Shown piece after piece: positions 36,062 through 47,353 of a stretch of 64,000 nt of DNA (positions are counted from its first letter, which is position 1; each line of letters starts with the position of its first letter). Below the pieces are notes generated by a model. It was not told the DNA's origin. It saw only the letters and a list, made by a program, of their open reading frames with translations, and did no database searches. The stretch is from Liquidambar formosana. Its lineage: Eukaryota > Streptophyta > Magnoliopsida > Saxifragales > Altingiaceae. Position numbers and translations under genes: made by a program. The stretch is taken from positions 23,575,278 to 23,639,277 of the forward strand of contig CM077824.1 of assembly GCA_039720395.1 (NCBI GenBank), given 5' to 3'.

Positions 36062-36300
36062 CACTACAAAAAACTTAGGCTTTGCCGGCTGTTAAAACAG
36101 CCAGTAAAGGCTTGATATTTGGCCAGTAAATGATTTGCCGGCAATCACAATATCAGCCGGCCAATCCTCAGTCGGCAAAACCTTTCCTGGCTTGTACAAT
36201 TATGGCCGGGAATAGTGGTTAATGCTGGCAAGGAAAACAGCTGGCAATGAATGATACCAACAGCCGGCAAAGCCCAGCAGCTAGCAAGGCAATTAGAGAA
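36062..36300. repeat. Left subterminal repeats of the third CACTA (GCCGGC type)
   Basis: GCCGGC, GCCAGTAAA and CAGCCGGC-like units recur in both orientations (for example around 36085, 36138, 36155 and 36262), partly decayed to CTGGC. Confidence 0.75.
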
Positions 36301-36553
36301 CAGGTCAGTGTGGTTACACATTTGATGCTTTATTGGGCAGCTTAAACTACTTCTATTGGGCAGCCCATTTAACCAGCCCATTTAACCCGACCCAAACACA
36401 CAAATGGGCTCTCAACACAACCCAAACACACCATGCTATTGCTGTGTAAAAAATATACCATTCATCCTTTATTATTCTAAGCATCCAAAAAACCATTCAT
36501 CCTTGTCATTCCAAGCATCCAAAAATTATCAGTATTATAAAAGCCAAAATTAC

Positions 36554-36584
<31 letters not shown>

Positions 36585-39059
36585 CATTCATCCTTTATTA
36601 TTCCAAGCATTCAAAGTGAGAACAAAAGAATAGAACACCCATAGCTGCCTGAATCCCACTCAACATGCTTGCTACTGATTTTATGAGAAACAACCCCTCT
36701 GAAACCTGCAAAAAAGTAAATAAATAAATGTTTCATTAGATCCATTTGTAGAACTTTTCTTGTTTAATTCACAATAGTTTATTGCTTTGTACTGTTACAA
36801 ACTAAAAGCAAAGAAGTGAGTAATATTCTATCATATATAGATATGTCCCCAGCCAATATAAGCAAAAGTTACACAAAGGCCAAACAATCTCACAAACATG
36901 AGCCTGCAATTGTAACAATATGCTATTTTTCCAAGCAATCTCAGTGAAAATTGTTACATCCAAGTAAGATTATGCCTCCAGGCTTAGACCAATTCTTTCA
37001 CTGCATACAACACTTGAGAAATCAAGAAGAGAAAGGAAAAATTATGGCTAATCTTCAGTAGATAAATCATCAGTACCACCACTATTTTTCTCCAACGTAG
37101 ATATATATCTATGCACATAATCACATAAGTGCATGCATAATTCCATTATAAAAAAAAAAATAAAAAATAAAAACACAAACAAAGAAGAGTATATTCGTAA
37201 AAATTCTCTAGTAATTTTATCATTGTGTGAAATTAAATTAGTATAGAACTCTTTCTTCTTCTTCGTTTTTTTTTTTTTTTTTTTGTTTTTTTTTTTGTTT
37301 TTGGGTAACAATTAAGAACATTAATACTAGAAATCAATATCCCTCCTCAAAAGGGGTTGGGGGCATGGATATGCCATTAGGCCTAAAGGCCATAGGCGAT
37401 ATAGAACTCTATATCGATGCTAACATAGTAGCTTAATAAGACTCACTTGTTAAGTGAGTGATCTCAAATTTAAAATTATGAAAAAACATTGATGTCAAGA
37501 ATTGATACCCATTTATTGATGTCAATGATGGGTTAGAACTTAGAAGTTAGAAGAAGTGATGAAGAGTATGGATATCTTCTATGAGTTATCCAGAAAAAAA
37601 GAAATATACAAAATTTTATTTAGCTGTAGAAGAAACACAGACGCACAATAATCAATAGTGGTGGGCCATTAACCAAGAAGCGTGAAACCTTTGTGAATAC
37701 CAGCTTCCAAGTTGGAAAGATTAATAATAAAAAATTGATCACATGATACTAATTTCAATTTGTCTAATCTTTATTCAAAAATCAAAACAGGGGCAAAATT
37801 GTCTAGCAATTCACAGCCTCGGTCTTTCACTATACTAATCCCCTTAGACATAATTTTTCATCTTTAAAACGTTATATATGCCTGTTAAGGTGCCAAACAA
37901 CTAAAAAGCACAACCATAATATTAAAAACAATATAAAATTCCTTTAGATAAAACGACAATCTTTCAACGGCTTTCATCATATTGAGGTTGTGTTCTCATT
38001 AACTTTTGTCCAACCGAATATAAAAAGCGACTCTATCTTCTTAACGTGGTGTTTCATATCTTTGTGGCCCTAATATATGTTCTAACCTAACAGATCACTC
38101 TGATCTCAGAATTGTAAAGTACATTATGTTGAAGCTTGCAAAGTCCACTATCTATGAAAAGTTCTTAAGTATGAGCTCAAAATCCATAAAAGATCACAAA
38201 AATAAGAGGAGATGAGAAATTTGCCCAAAGCTCGTTTTCACCATTACTAAAATAAAAATAGAGAGAACATATATTACATATTGTTCAACCCTACAAACTA
38301 ATCCATCTGTCTGCTAGTGTAACAGCTTGTTTTCAAAAGAAGGGAATCATGATTTTCCACAGCTTCAAATTTCCTATTCCAACAATATGCTTAAGGTCTA
38401 TGTAATGTCTGACTCTCCTAGCAGAGTCCTTATATCCAATAAATATTACCTAACCATTTTATCCAAAATTCAATACATATATGAGGATCACAGTAATAAT
38501 GACTAAAAAGATTAATGAAGTCAAAAAACATACAGGCAATGGGAATTAGATTGGCAAGAGAAATACCAAAATTAAAGCATATATGCCATCTAAAGGTACC
38601 CCTGAAGTTGTCCAAATAAGCCAAACGTTGCCTATTCACCAAAAAAAAAAAGGGGGCAAAATACAATCTGCATCATGATAGTTCTTGGTATGTACTTGCG
38701 TAAAACTTGGTATGAAAGTACCAACATTTGCCAAAAGTCTCCAGTTTAGTTTTGAGCAGCAAATAGGCCTTCACTGATCTTAGGAATGTATTTTAATTGA
38801 GTAAAAAAATATAGCAATGCCTGCAAATGACATTCAATAGCACTGCCAATTCAAGTAGTCTCTATTTTGTATGTAATGACAATCAGGAAAATTCAATCTG
38901 TGAATTGCATTTTCTATGGGTTGCTATGCATCCTATGCTTGTAAATCTATGTTACTGAATTGGAAAAATCAACAATTAATGGTCTTTCTATTGGCTTGAT
39001 CTGGTAATGACTTGGTATACTTTTTTTGGAAGACGTGATAACTCTTTGTTTTATCTCAG
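36301..39059. other. Interior of the third CACTA, no gene recognised
   Basis: AT-rich with long A and T runs (36560-36583, 37267-37300). I see no coding frame or RNA gene that I can support. Confidence 0.45.
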
Positions 39060-39666
39060 GTAACATAGAAATTGGAAATGGGTATGGTGTACCAGGTGGA
39101 GGTGCTTACTATGGTGCTCCAAGGCCTAATATTTCTATGCTAAGTATGGCTAATCAGCAGAACAGAGAGTTGGAACAGAAGCCTATGGCTAATGAGTTGC
39201 CTGATTATCTCAAGCAGAAGTTGAGAGCAAGGGGCATTCTAAAGGATGAGACAGCAAAAGGAGCTAATGTTAATACCGAAAGTGTAAGTTTATACATCTT
39301 ATCCAGTCTTTTTTCACCCTTTCTGCCTCCTATTTTTTGGTTGGGCTGGTATACCTAATCTTTGGAAATGGGGCTTTATTCTAAAATGTTGTGGTGAACA
39401 GTTGCAAGTTCTGATCAGCTGTGCAATTTAGATCTTAAAAAAATTTCAGAACTTTTTATGATGCAAATCTAACCGATGCTTTCTAATTGCGTGTGTCCCT
39501 ATTTTCACTTCTGAACTTATACTTGGTTGCATCTTTATGTCTGCTTCTCCAACTATCATTTTTTATTATTTAACAGTTTACCCATAACTTTTAACTTCAG
39601 AAGTCAGAGATTCAATTGGCTCAAACCACTCAAACTGCAGCAGTTGTAAAGTTTCCTGCTGGATGG
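39060..39666 (+). pseudogene. Captured exons resembling a plant PQBP1-like WW-domain protein
   Basis: Exon 39060-39283 follows a TTATCTCAG acceptor and ends at GT. It reads NIEIGNGYGVPGGGAYYGAP, MLSMANQQNRELEQKPMANE and LPDYLKQKLRARGILKDETA. Exon 39601-39666 continues in frame with KSEIQLAQTTQTAAVVKFPA and GW, ending at GT just where a WW domain would begin. This order (QQNRELEQKP, LPDYLKQKL-ARGILK, then xPxGW) is what I know from plant WW-domain proteins similar to polyglutamine-binding protein 1, a splicing-linked factor. The WW domain itself is not found downstream, so the copy is incomplete. Confidence 0.6.
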
Positions 39667-40377
39667 GTGAGTGTTGACTGATATTTATATGTTTTTTTTT
39701 TCTTAAATTTTTATTTGGCCCATTTTTAGACTGGAACAGCTGTATAGTATCTGCATACTTAAGACCATATGCTGGGGATAAAGCATTGTGTATGAATGAT
39801 TTTTTACTTAATGCATGTAGCCATTGATTGATTTCGTTCATCTTTATTTGCATTGGTCTAAATTTTAAAGTTCATTCAAGATCAAGTTAAAGAAGGTCAG
39901 ACTTGAGTTGGAACTAATGTGATGTAGAGGCTAAATCTTCTTGAAACTTGGCAAGGTTAATATTCATTAATTTTATTTGCATATAAAAATACAACATTTT
40001 GATCATATTACTAGATAATATTCGTTGGAAATATGCAACATGAGATCTATAAAGTGTGTGGACTTATTACTTGTTACTTATGTCTTATATCACGTAGTGC
40101 AGACACGGACACTGGATGTGGTTGCTACATGACACAGATGTGTCAACACTGCAAATCTTGAAAATCTAGGACACATACAATGATGGCACAATAATATATA
40201 AATGTATATTTTTATATTTTATAAAGATATTACTATGACAAAAAGGCATAATTTTAATTAATTTATGCAAATTCATATGTTAAGAATTGCTTAACTTGAT
40301 GAAGCTTAGTTACGTCTTAGTTAAGAATTGCATTTCTTTCCAAATACAACACCCATAAAATAGCTAAGACAGCAGTT

Positions 40378-40730
40378 CTCTAAAGCATCACCGCCTTCTT
40401 ATGCCTCCTGAAACCCCAAAAATCAATAGAAATCATACTGGAACAAGAAGCAGGCAATACCCAACAGAGATCAGCCAGAAGAAACAACTTCTGCCATAAA
40501 TAACTTGCAAATGGGCAGTGCAAAAATAAATGATCAATATGCTCTGCTTCTCTCCTACATATAATGCACCACCGAGCTAACAAACAACATGAAGGAAGCC
40601 TCCTCCAGAACATATCATTAAATATTAATTCTTTATGAGCAATAGTCCACATAAAAACTTGAACTTGTAATGGCACTTTGGATTTCCAAATAATCTTATG
40701 AGGGAGAAAGTTAGAAATATAATGGTAATT
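40378..40730 (-). pseudogene. LINE zf-RVT (reverse transcriptase zinc-binding) fragment
   Basis: Minus-strand frame reads IIWKSKVPLQVQVFMWTIAH, then RRLPSCCLLARWCIICRREA and EHIDHLFLHCPFASYLWQKL. The spaced Cys and His residues (C-x2-C ... H-x2-H-x4-C) are the zf-RVT domain at the end of plant L1-type LINE pol proteins. The rest of the LINE is missing. It lies inside the third CACTA, as a captured or separately inserted piece. Confidence 0.8.
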
Positions 40731-41169
40731 CTAAGATTTGAGTAAGAAAGGAATCCCAGTGTGATACTGCATGTATTCCACTTGTTTCTGACCTTTTGGA
40801 CTAGATTGTTCCAAGTTTATTCAAGAAATGGTTTATATGAACTGGGTTTCTAATAGGAGTATGATTTCAATTTTGTTTATGCTTCTACTTAAATTTTCAG
40901 AAATTTTCACAGGATTCCCTATTAGAAAGCCTTGCATGAATTAATGGGTCTTATCTGTTGCTTTCAATTCTTGGGTCATATTTATTAAGTTTAGAAAAAT
41001 TAAGTTTCGGATGGTTTTATCTTATTTGGTTATGTTCTTCAAAATTTTTTGATTTTGATTCATTTTATGAGTTAAAATCGGTTTTCAAGACATTTCTTCT
41101 AAAATTAACTGCAATTTGAAAACTAAAAAATTATATTTATTCTGGTGTTCTAATTTGGTTTCTTGTACA

Positions 41170-41222
41170 GGGAATTAGCTATGCAAAGCTGGCGAATTTG
41201 CCACCTATAGTTGGACTCTGTT
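41170..41222 (+). pseudogene. Possible further captured exon, identity unknown
   Basis: After a TTGTACAG acceptor the frame reads GISYAKLANLPPIVGLC and meets a stop (TAG). It may be a downstream exon of the same captured gene or of another gene. I do not recognise it, and it may be chance. Confidence 0.3.
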
Positions 41223-43250
41223 AGTATCAATACCTTATTGACTCTGTTTTCCTACTGGGTTCTGTTAGGAATAAATACAATTGTCTTCTACTCTTTTTAT
41301 TTTTTTATTTTTCATTTTTTTAATGAGTAGTAAATTATTCCTGTATTGTCCTCTGTTTTCGAGCACAGAGAAGAGGTGAGAGGCTTTAATTATGAGGAAT
41401 AATCTGACTTTTTGGGTCTAAGGTACTGTTTTATAGCATTCTGGAAATACTTTTGGTGATAAAAAATCAAAGCGATTTTTATGCTTTCAGAAGCAAGGAA
41501 AGTACTTTCAGATTGTTCATCAAATGGTGCACTAGCTTAGATAATAAATTTTATTAATGGCATCTATTCGGTTGGCAGATCAGGGGATAATCCTTCAACA
41601 AGTCTAACTCCCATGGAGTTAGAAAGCATATCCAGAAACTCCCACCAAGCCTGAACTTACTAAAAACCCTCAAAATTGTGGGCGTTGGGAGTTAAAGTAG
41701 GGTCACAAGTTGGGTCAACAACCCTCAAAACACAATCATTCAAATCACTATGCATGATAATTTTATACTGACCTTTTGACTTATACATATACACATACTC
41801 AAAACGCTGTTTACACATGTAATTTGAACATTGCCACTCTCAATCCTACTCTATGTGTGAATTCTTAGCATCTAACAAAATTAGGCAGGCCAAATAGTTA
41901 GCATTTCTAAGCAAATATGAATCAATAATGTAATTTTATTCTATAAATTGAGGTTGATAAGCTCATATCATAATGTTCAAAAGCAGAGGCATATATACTT
42001 TCAAGAAGGTGACTGCACCATGCAACAAAAACCTAAAAATAATAATAATAACATGAGCTTCTTTCCAAGCTATGCATATTGTATGATTGTAGGCAAAATA
42101 ATACCTTCACAGCCAGTCCACAACTTCAACACCAGTTGGAAATTTCAAACTATAATCTCTACCTAACATTAAAGTCAAATGAGGACAAATGTTAACAAGA
42201 TAAATACAAGTTAGAACTTAGAAAATTTGAAAAATAAAAAGGAAGTATATACATACTCATTGAAATTCTGAATGAAAAAAATCAGAAATGTAATGCAAAT
42301 TTTGCCATAGAAGTACCTTGGCTTGAACATCCAACTTTTATCCATAGAAGTACTCATCCGCTGCTAGGTGTATAATAAACGGAATTGAAATCATATTCAA
42401 GAGTCCCCACAAGCATGACAACGAGTCAAGAAAAAAAAATCCTATCATAGAGTTCAAGAGAGAATTCTCTAAAACGTCAGGCTAAAATCAAACACTTGTC
42501 CACAAAAGTTAGACTAAAAGTCAGGCTAAAATTCTCTAAATGATATTATATTGAGCTGGTAATTAAGCAAAAAATGAATAAGCTCATAAATTGAATCCTT
42601 GTATGGAATTTTACTGGTTTTCGTCTTGCCCATGGTTCAAGACATTATACAATTTCATCGGTTGATTTGGGAAAAAAAAAAAATTGCTACAAGAAATAAG
42701 TGAATCTCTGAAAGACTAATAACTAAATTGAAAAAATGGTTCCAGAACAGGACATATAGACCTGGAGAAACAAAATACTCTCTGTTTGGTTGCTGAGAAA
42801 CCTATGATTTTCAAACCATCATTTAGTTGAATTTCAGAAACAGGAGAGTAGAAAACATTAAAATTCATTGCCTAATTTCTACAAACCTACCTTTTCTCAT
42901 TAACCAAACGGCGCAAAAAGTGAACGGTGAAGAAGAAAACCTGAAGTGTCCTGTTTGTTTTCAACTCTCACATATCCTTCGATCCCTTGCTTCTCTTTCC
43001 CAAGCCTTTCGCCTTCTTCCCACCCCTATAACAACATCAGCACAAAATCAACCGCCAAAAATCAAACTCTAAGGGCCCGTTTGGTAAATCTCACCTCATA
43101 GCAGAAAATCAGACCACAAAATTAAGTCAAACTCGTTCAAACATAGCAGAAAATCTCACCTCAAGCTTTACCAGATGAGCTTCATCATCGCTGTGAGAGA
43201 TGTGCGATTTAGAGTCCGAAGCAAAACACCTCCAATTTCTAACACTTCCG
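41223..43250. other. Interior of the third CACTA, no gene recognised
   Basis: AT-rich noncoding sequence. Open stretches near 42827-43072 do not resemble a known family. Confidence 0.4.
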
Positions 43251-43254
43251 AGAT

Positions 43255-43400
43255 GAGATCGAGGGTGAGAGAGAAGAAAGATCAGATCGAGGGTGAGAGA
43301 GAAGAGAGATCAGATCTGAGAGGTGAGATCTAACCCATTTCTAATCTGATTGAAGGTGAGAGAGAAGAGAGAACAGATCTGATCAGATCAGATCAGAGCT
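43255..43400. repeat. GA-rich short tandem repeats near the CACTA right end
   Basis: GATCGAGGGTGAGAGAGAAG recurs twice directly and once in altered form, with GATCAGATC runs after it. Confidence 0.75.
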
Positions 43401-43477
43401 GACGGAGAAGAGCTGTTGGCATAAATTGCTTTCACTTTCCCCTGTTTTTTTTTTTTTTTTGTGAGTAAATGAAATCA

Positions 43478-43679
43478 CATGTAGCCATGTGCCGGCTGTA
43501 AAACAAGCCGGGAAACCCTCTCTTTTTCTTTTTTTTCTTTTTTTTTTTTTTTTTGGTAAGCAGATGAAATCAAGTGTACCCATGTGCCGGCTGTAAAACA
43601 AGCCGTAAAACCCCTTTTTTGCCGGCCAGACAAAACCAGCCGGGAAACATAGCCGGCAATATTTGATATTTTTGTAGTG
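43478..43679. repeat. Right subterminal repeats of the third CACTA
   Basis: CATGTGCCGGCTGTAAAACA occurs at about 43488 and 43580, each followed by AGCCG, then GCCGGCC and CCAGCCGGGAAAC close to the terminus. Confidence 0.85.
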
Positions 43680-44339
43680 ACCAACATAACTATGGATAGT
43701 AATTCTTTGAATAGAAGTTTAATTTGCTAATCAGTTCCTACATCATTTGGACAAATAAATGTGAAATATATAATATTGTTCTATGATTTAATGAGATTTA
43801 CCAAATCACCTTTAGTAACTCTCATTTCATTTATGTAATAAAACTATATCCAATGCATATAGCGCGTTAATTTGGGTCTAAAGTTAGCTCTTGTGGAAGC
43901 CTGCTGGAGTGTCACATTATTTTGGGTATGCTCCTATAGCACAAATTTGACTTTGGTGTATGTCTTTTGTCTCGCTTTGGACCGTAGGAATCGCTACATG
44001 TGTTCTTTTATTTCCACGCTACCAAATCCCTACTGCTATGGTGATGCTTTGGAGAGGGTGTGTTAGAGAGAGAGGGAAATTAGGAGATTATGCAACAGCA
44101 TGTGTATTCTGGAGAGTTATTCTCTTATATAACTCGATCGCCAACATATCACAATTCTAATGGGAATAGAATTCATGTTCCACTCCTCTTAGGAAACATG
44201 GGTTGACCCAAACTCTCCAACCTTATGAGGTAGCTAGGGATCCATCACATAAGCCGATGAATCATGGGTTAATTTGTTAGTAATGTGTCCTAAAACCAAT
44301 CATATATAGAGATAATACTTAAGGAAAATCCACCACTAG
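43680..44339. other. Unassigned sequence between CACTA and Copia relic
   Basis: No gene found. The part 44220-44330 (GTGTCCTAAAACCAATCATA and neighbours) resembles Copia LTR sequence and may be a remnant of the relic that follows, but no boundary is clear. Confidence 0.35.
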
Positions 44340-44650
44340 GTATATATTTATTTTTATTTGGTGGTGCAGCCATATCATGGCTTAGCAAAAAGCAAGGGTG
44401 TGTTTCTAAATACACCATGGAAGCCGAGTATGTGGCTTGTAGTACAGCGGCTAGTGAAGCCGTATGGATTAAAAGATTTTTGAATGATCTACATCTTAGT
44501 TGTATAGTAGATAGGCCTATTCATATTTATTGTGATAATGAAGTAGCGATAAGGAAGCATTAAGAATGGGGAAATCGAACCAAAAGAGAAGCATATTGAA
44601 TTACAATATCATTATGTAAATGATGTAGTTCAAAAAAAAAAATGAAGTAA
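44340..44650 (+). pseudogene. Copia RNase H fragment
   Basis: Reads FLFGGAAISWLSKKQGCVSK, YTMEAEYVACSTAASEAVW, IKRFLNDLHL and YCDNEVAI, then frameshifts; HYVNDVVQ follows before the LINE. The continuation after the LINE reads NEVTVGYIPTNNMIADPLTK and PIGMEEFRQHVTSMGMRFG (about 45920-46040), the usual Copia C-terminus. Confidence 0.85.
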
Positions 44651-45909
44651 GCAGTCAAACAACTATTGGATGAACAAGAAAGGAATATGGCCCTTGGAAT
44701 GCTGGTTGCATGGATGAATAGTAAAGATAAGATTATTTGGCATTATACAACCAGTGGATAGTACACTGTTAAATCAGGCTATGTGGTGGGTCAGGACCTT
44801 AATAAGAATGGTGGGTTGGCTCAAAGGTGAGCTGAAGGAGAATTAAGTGGTTATAACTCTCAAAAAAAAGTTTTCGAAATTTATCTGAGAACTCCAAGTT
44901 CCTGGGAAGTTGCGCCACTTTTTATGGAGATGTATTCATGAGACTCTACCTATCAGCTATAAGCTCAAGCAAAGAATGCCAAATTGGAATGAAGCCTGCT
45001 CGTTTTGTGGTAAAGAGGAAATACTCACATATTTTTTTCTCCTATCCCTTTGCGAGAATGACCTGGTATGGGAGCTCACTTCAACTTGACAGTATTTCCA
45101 TGTTGAATCAACCTTTCTTGCAATGTTTAGAACATTTAAGACACAAATGGAAAGGAGATGTATTAGCAAAAAACCTTCTGCGCAAGGTGGTATTTATCCT
45201 ATGGCATATTTGGAAGGCAAGGAATGATAGAAGCCTGAATATATGGAAGGAAACGAGAACCGAATGAAGTTTTTTTGAAAGCTGCTGCGGATGAAGGCGA
45301 GTATGAACAGGCACTGACCCAAGGAAATACTACGGGCGAGACTGCTAATGCAGATCGAGATATCGATCAAAGGCCTCCAAAACGGCAACCCCCGCCTGCG
45401 TTATTGTTTGAACTAAATTTTGATGGAGCGTGGATTGAATCTGATGGCATAGGGGGTGCAGGTATTGTAATTAGAGATCCAAATGGCCTTTTCATTGCAG
45501 GAATGGAAAAAAAAATTAAAATATGTGAGGAGTGTGTAGATGGTCGAAGCATTAGCTATGCAGGAAGGCATTCGCTTTGCTATAGAGATGGGTATTAAAG
45601 GGCTACTTGTGGAAGGAGATGCAAAAGGGGTAATCGAATGCATGACTAAGAGGAAGGAAATGGTCGAGGAAATTGCCATTATTTGTGGTGACACCCAACT
45701 TTTGGCAGACAAAGCAAAAGTAGAAGTTTTTTGTTATACTTCGAGAAAACACAATTGTGCTGATGATGCAATGGCGAAACATGCACTTAGGGTGGATGAC
45801 TTTGAGGTTTGGTTAGAAGATCCCCCTGTTTGACTTTTCCCCTTCCTTAAGGAGGATATGCCTATCATTATGTAATGAGTTTTTCTCAATAAATGCTTTC
45901 TATCGTTTG
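44651..45909 (+). mobile_element. 5'-truncated LINE (L1-type) inserted in the Copia relic
   Basis: The insert ends in an A-run at 45910, and the flanking sequence (A)11-TGAAGTAA is present on both sides (44632-44650 and 45910-45929), a long TSD typical of target-primed insertion. Inside are decayed zf-RVT remnants (YTVKSGYVV near 44760; CSFCGKEE near 45000) and an RNase H-like domain. The 5' part of the LINE is absent. Confidence 0.85.
45390..45833 (+). pseudogene. LINE RNase H-like domain (RVT_3 type)
   Basis: Reads LLFELNFDGAWIESDGIGGA, GIVIRDPNGLFIAGM and, after a frameshift near 45540, VEALAMQEGIRFAIEMGIKG, LLVEGDAKGVIECM, ending SRKHNCADDAMAKHAL. The D-E-D-D pattern (NFDGAW, VEALA, EGDA, CADDAMA) is that of the RNase H domain at the end of plant LINE pol. 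One frameshift makes it nonfunctional. Confidence 0.85.
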
Positions 45910-46541
45910 AAAAAAAAAAAATGAAGTAACAGTAGGATATATCCCTACTAATAATATGATTGCAGACCCACTAACCAAACCCATTGGTATGGAGGAATTT
46001 AGACAACATGTAACCTCCATGGGTATGAGATTTGGATAAATAATTATCTCAAGCTTATAGCCAAGTAGGAGATGTTGGAATGTGTGGCTACAAGCTCTTG
46101 ATCATATTAAAGCCACGGTTGATAGTTAAATTCGAAAATATAAAATCTCACTCCGTTGGATAAAATGATTTCCATTATATATATTATGCACTACAAACAT
46201 TGGATCATGTCTAGTCAGTATGGGTAACTTGACAAGAATGAACCGTTAGGAAGAGTTTACCAAGTCAATAGCCACTAATAGCTATCAAATAAGGTAAATC
46301 TCTCAAGAATCACATTTGACCAATTTTGATTATAGGAAGTTGAGGAATTGATGAGGTGGCATGATCTAGTCCTTTAATCTAAATTATTATCTACAAGTTT
46401 TAAGGAAGATTGTTATGGAAGTCCCAACAACTCTCTCGTGGATAAGGATAGAAGACTCTTTTTAAAGGCGTTTCCTCTGTACAGCTGTATGGAAAAATAA
46501 CCACCTTTACACTCAACGTTCTAAAATCTATATGTTAAAGA

Positions 46542-47353
46542 TGTTAGAAAATATGTGATTTTCTTTAAAGCTTTAAAACTTCGAACCACATACGTGTGCG
46601 CACCTTCATAGCCCACCTCGACCCGGACCGGCCGGCCGTGTTGTGATGTGGCGCATGACGTAGCATACGAGTGACTTAATGGCCTATTTATATGAGTTTA
46701 TTTCATTTGACCGTTGGACCTTAATTTCTATAATTTGTGGGTGTCCGTTATTAGCCGTTGGACTTTTATTTCATATTATTAATTGGGCTGTTATAAGAAT
46801 CATTATGATATTTATTTTGGGCCTTTATTAGCCCAAACCAATTTCAGCATTTTACTTATATAAATAGTGGGCTTCTCTACATGAACAAAGGGGGGTTTTT
46901 ACATTGTCTTCTCAATCCTTTTCTACTATATTTCTCTAAGAATTTTATTGAGTTATTTTATATTTTGTATTTACGGGCAACTGATCGTGGACGGGTTTAC
47001 TATACTCTTCTTGTGGACGTACCCATAGAAGAGAGAGCTGCGAGCTTTGGGGTTGTATCTTGGAGGTCCTATCGTACGCCAGAACCTGTACGTAGGGAGG
47101 CGATAGTTCCTTTAGGACAGCGTGATCTCACGTGCCTTCCCACAGGCCAGCTCTTCTTACTCTTTTATTTAATTTTAATTCAATATTTCTTGTGTTGATT
47201 TTTGTTAATTTAAATTATGATTATTAAGAGATTTATCCGTGTTCAATTTTATTGTATTTGTGATTTCTTAATTTGTGTTATTAGTTGTATTCATGTTTAA
47301 TTTGAATAAATATTCTATGACGAATTTCACAAAATCCACAAATATCCCCAACA
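46542..47353 (+). repeat. Left LTR of the 5.7-kb element
   Basis: 812 bp with a TATA-like TTATATAAATAG near 46856. It contains an open frame of 105 codons (46881-47198) that starts about 20 nt after the TATA motif. Confidence 0.95.

Larger units (their letters stand above)
36062..43679. mobile_element. Non-autonomous CACTA with captured sequences, 7.6 kb
   Basis: Starts CACTACAAAAAACTTAGGC (36062) and ends ATTTTTGTAGTG (43679), flanked by ACC on both sides (36059-36061, 43680-43682). Subterminal motifs are of a GCCGGC type (GCCGGCTGTTAAAACAGCC left, GCCGGCTGTAAAACAAGCCG right), unlike the other two CACTA elements here. No transposase. The interior contains host-like exons (39060-39666) and a LINE fragment. 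Confidence 0.9.

Noticed and set aside
46881..47198. 105-codon frame in the LTR as a host gene
   Set aside because: It lies wholly inside an LTR and is duplicated in the other LTR, so at most it is an element leader frame.
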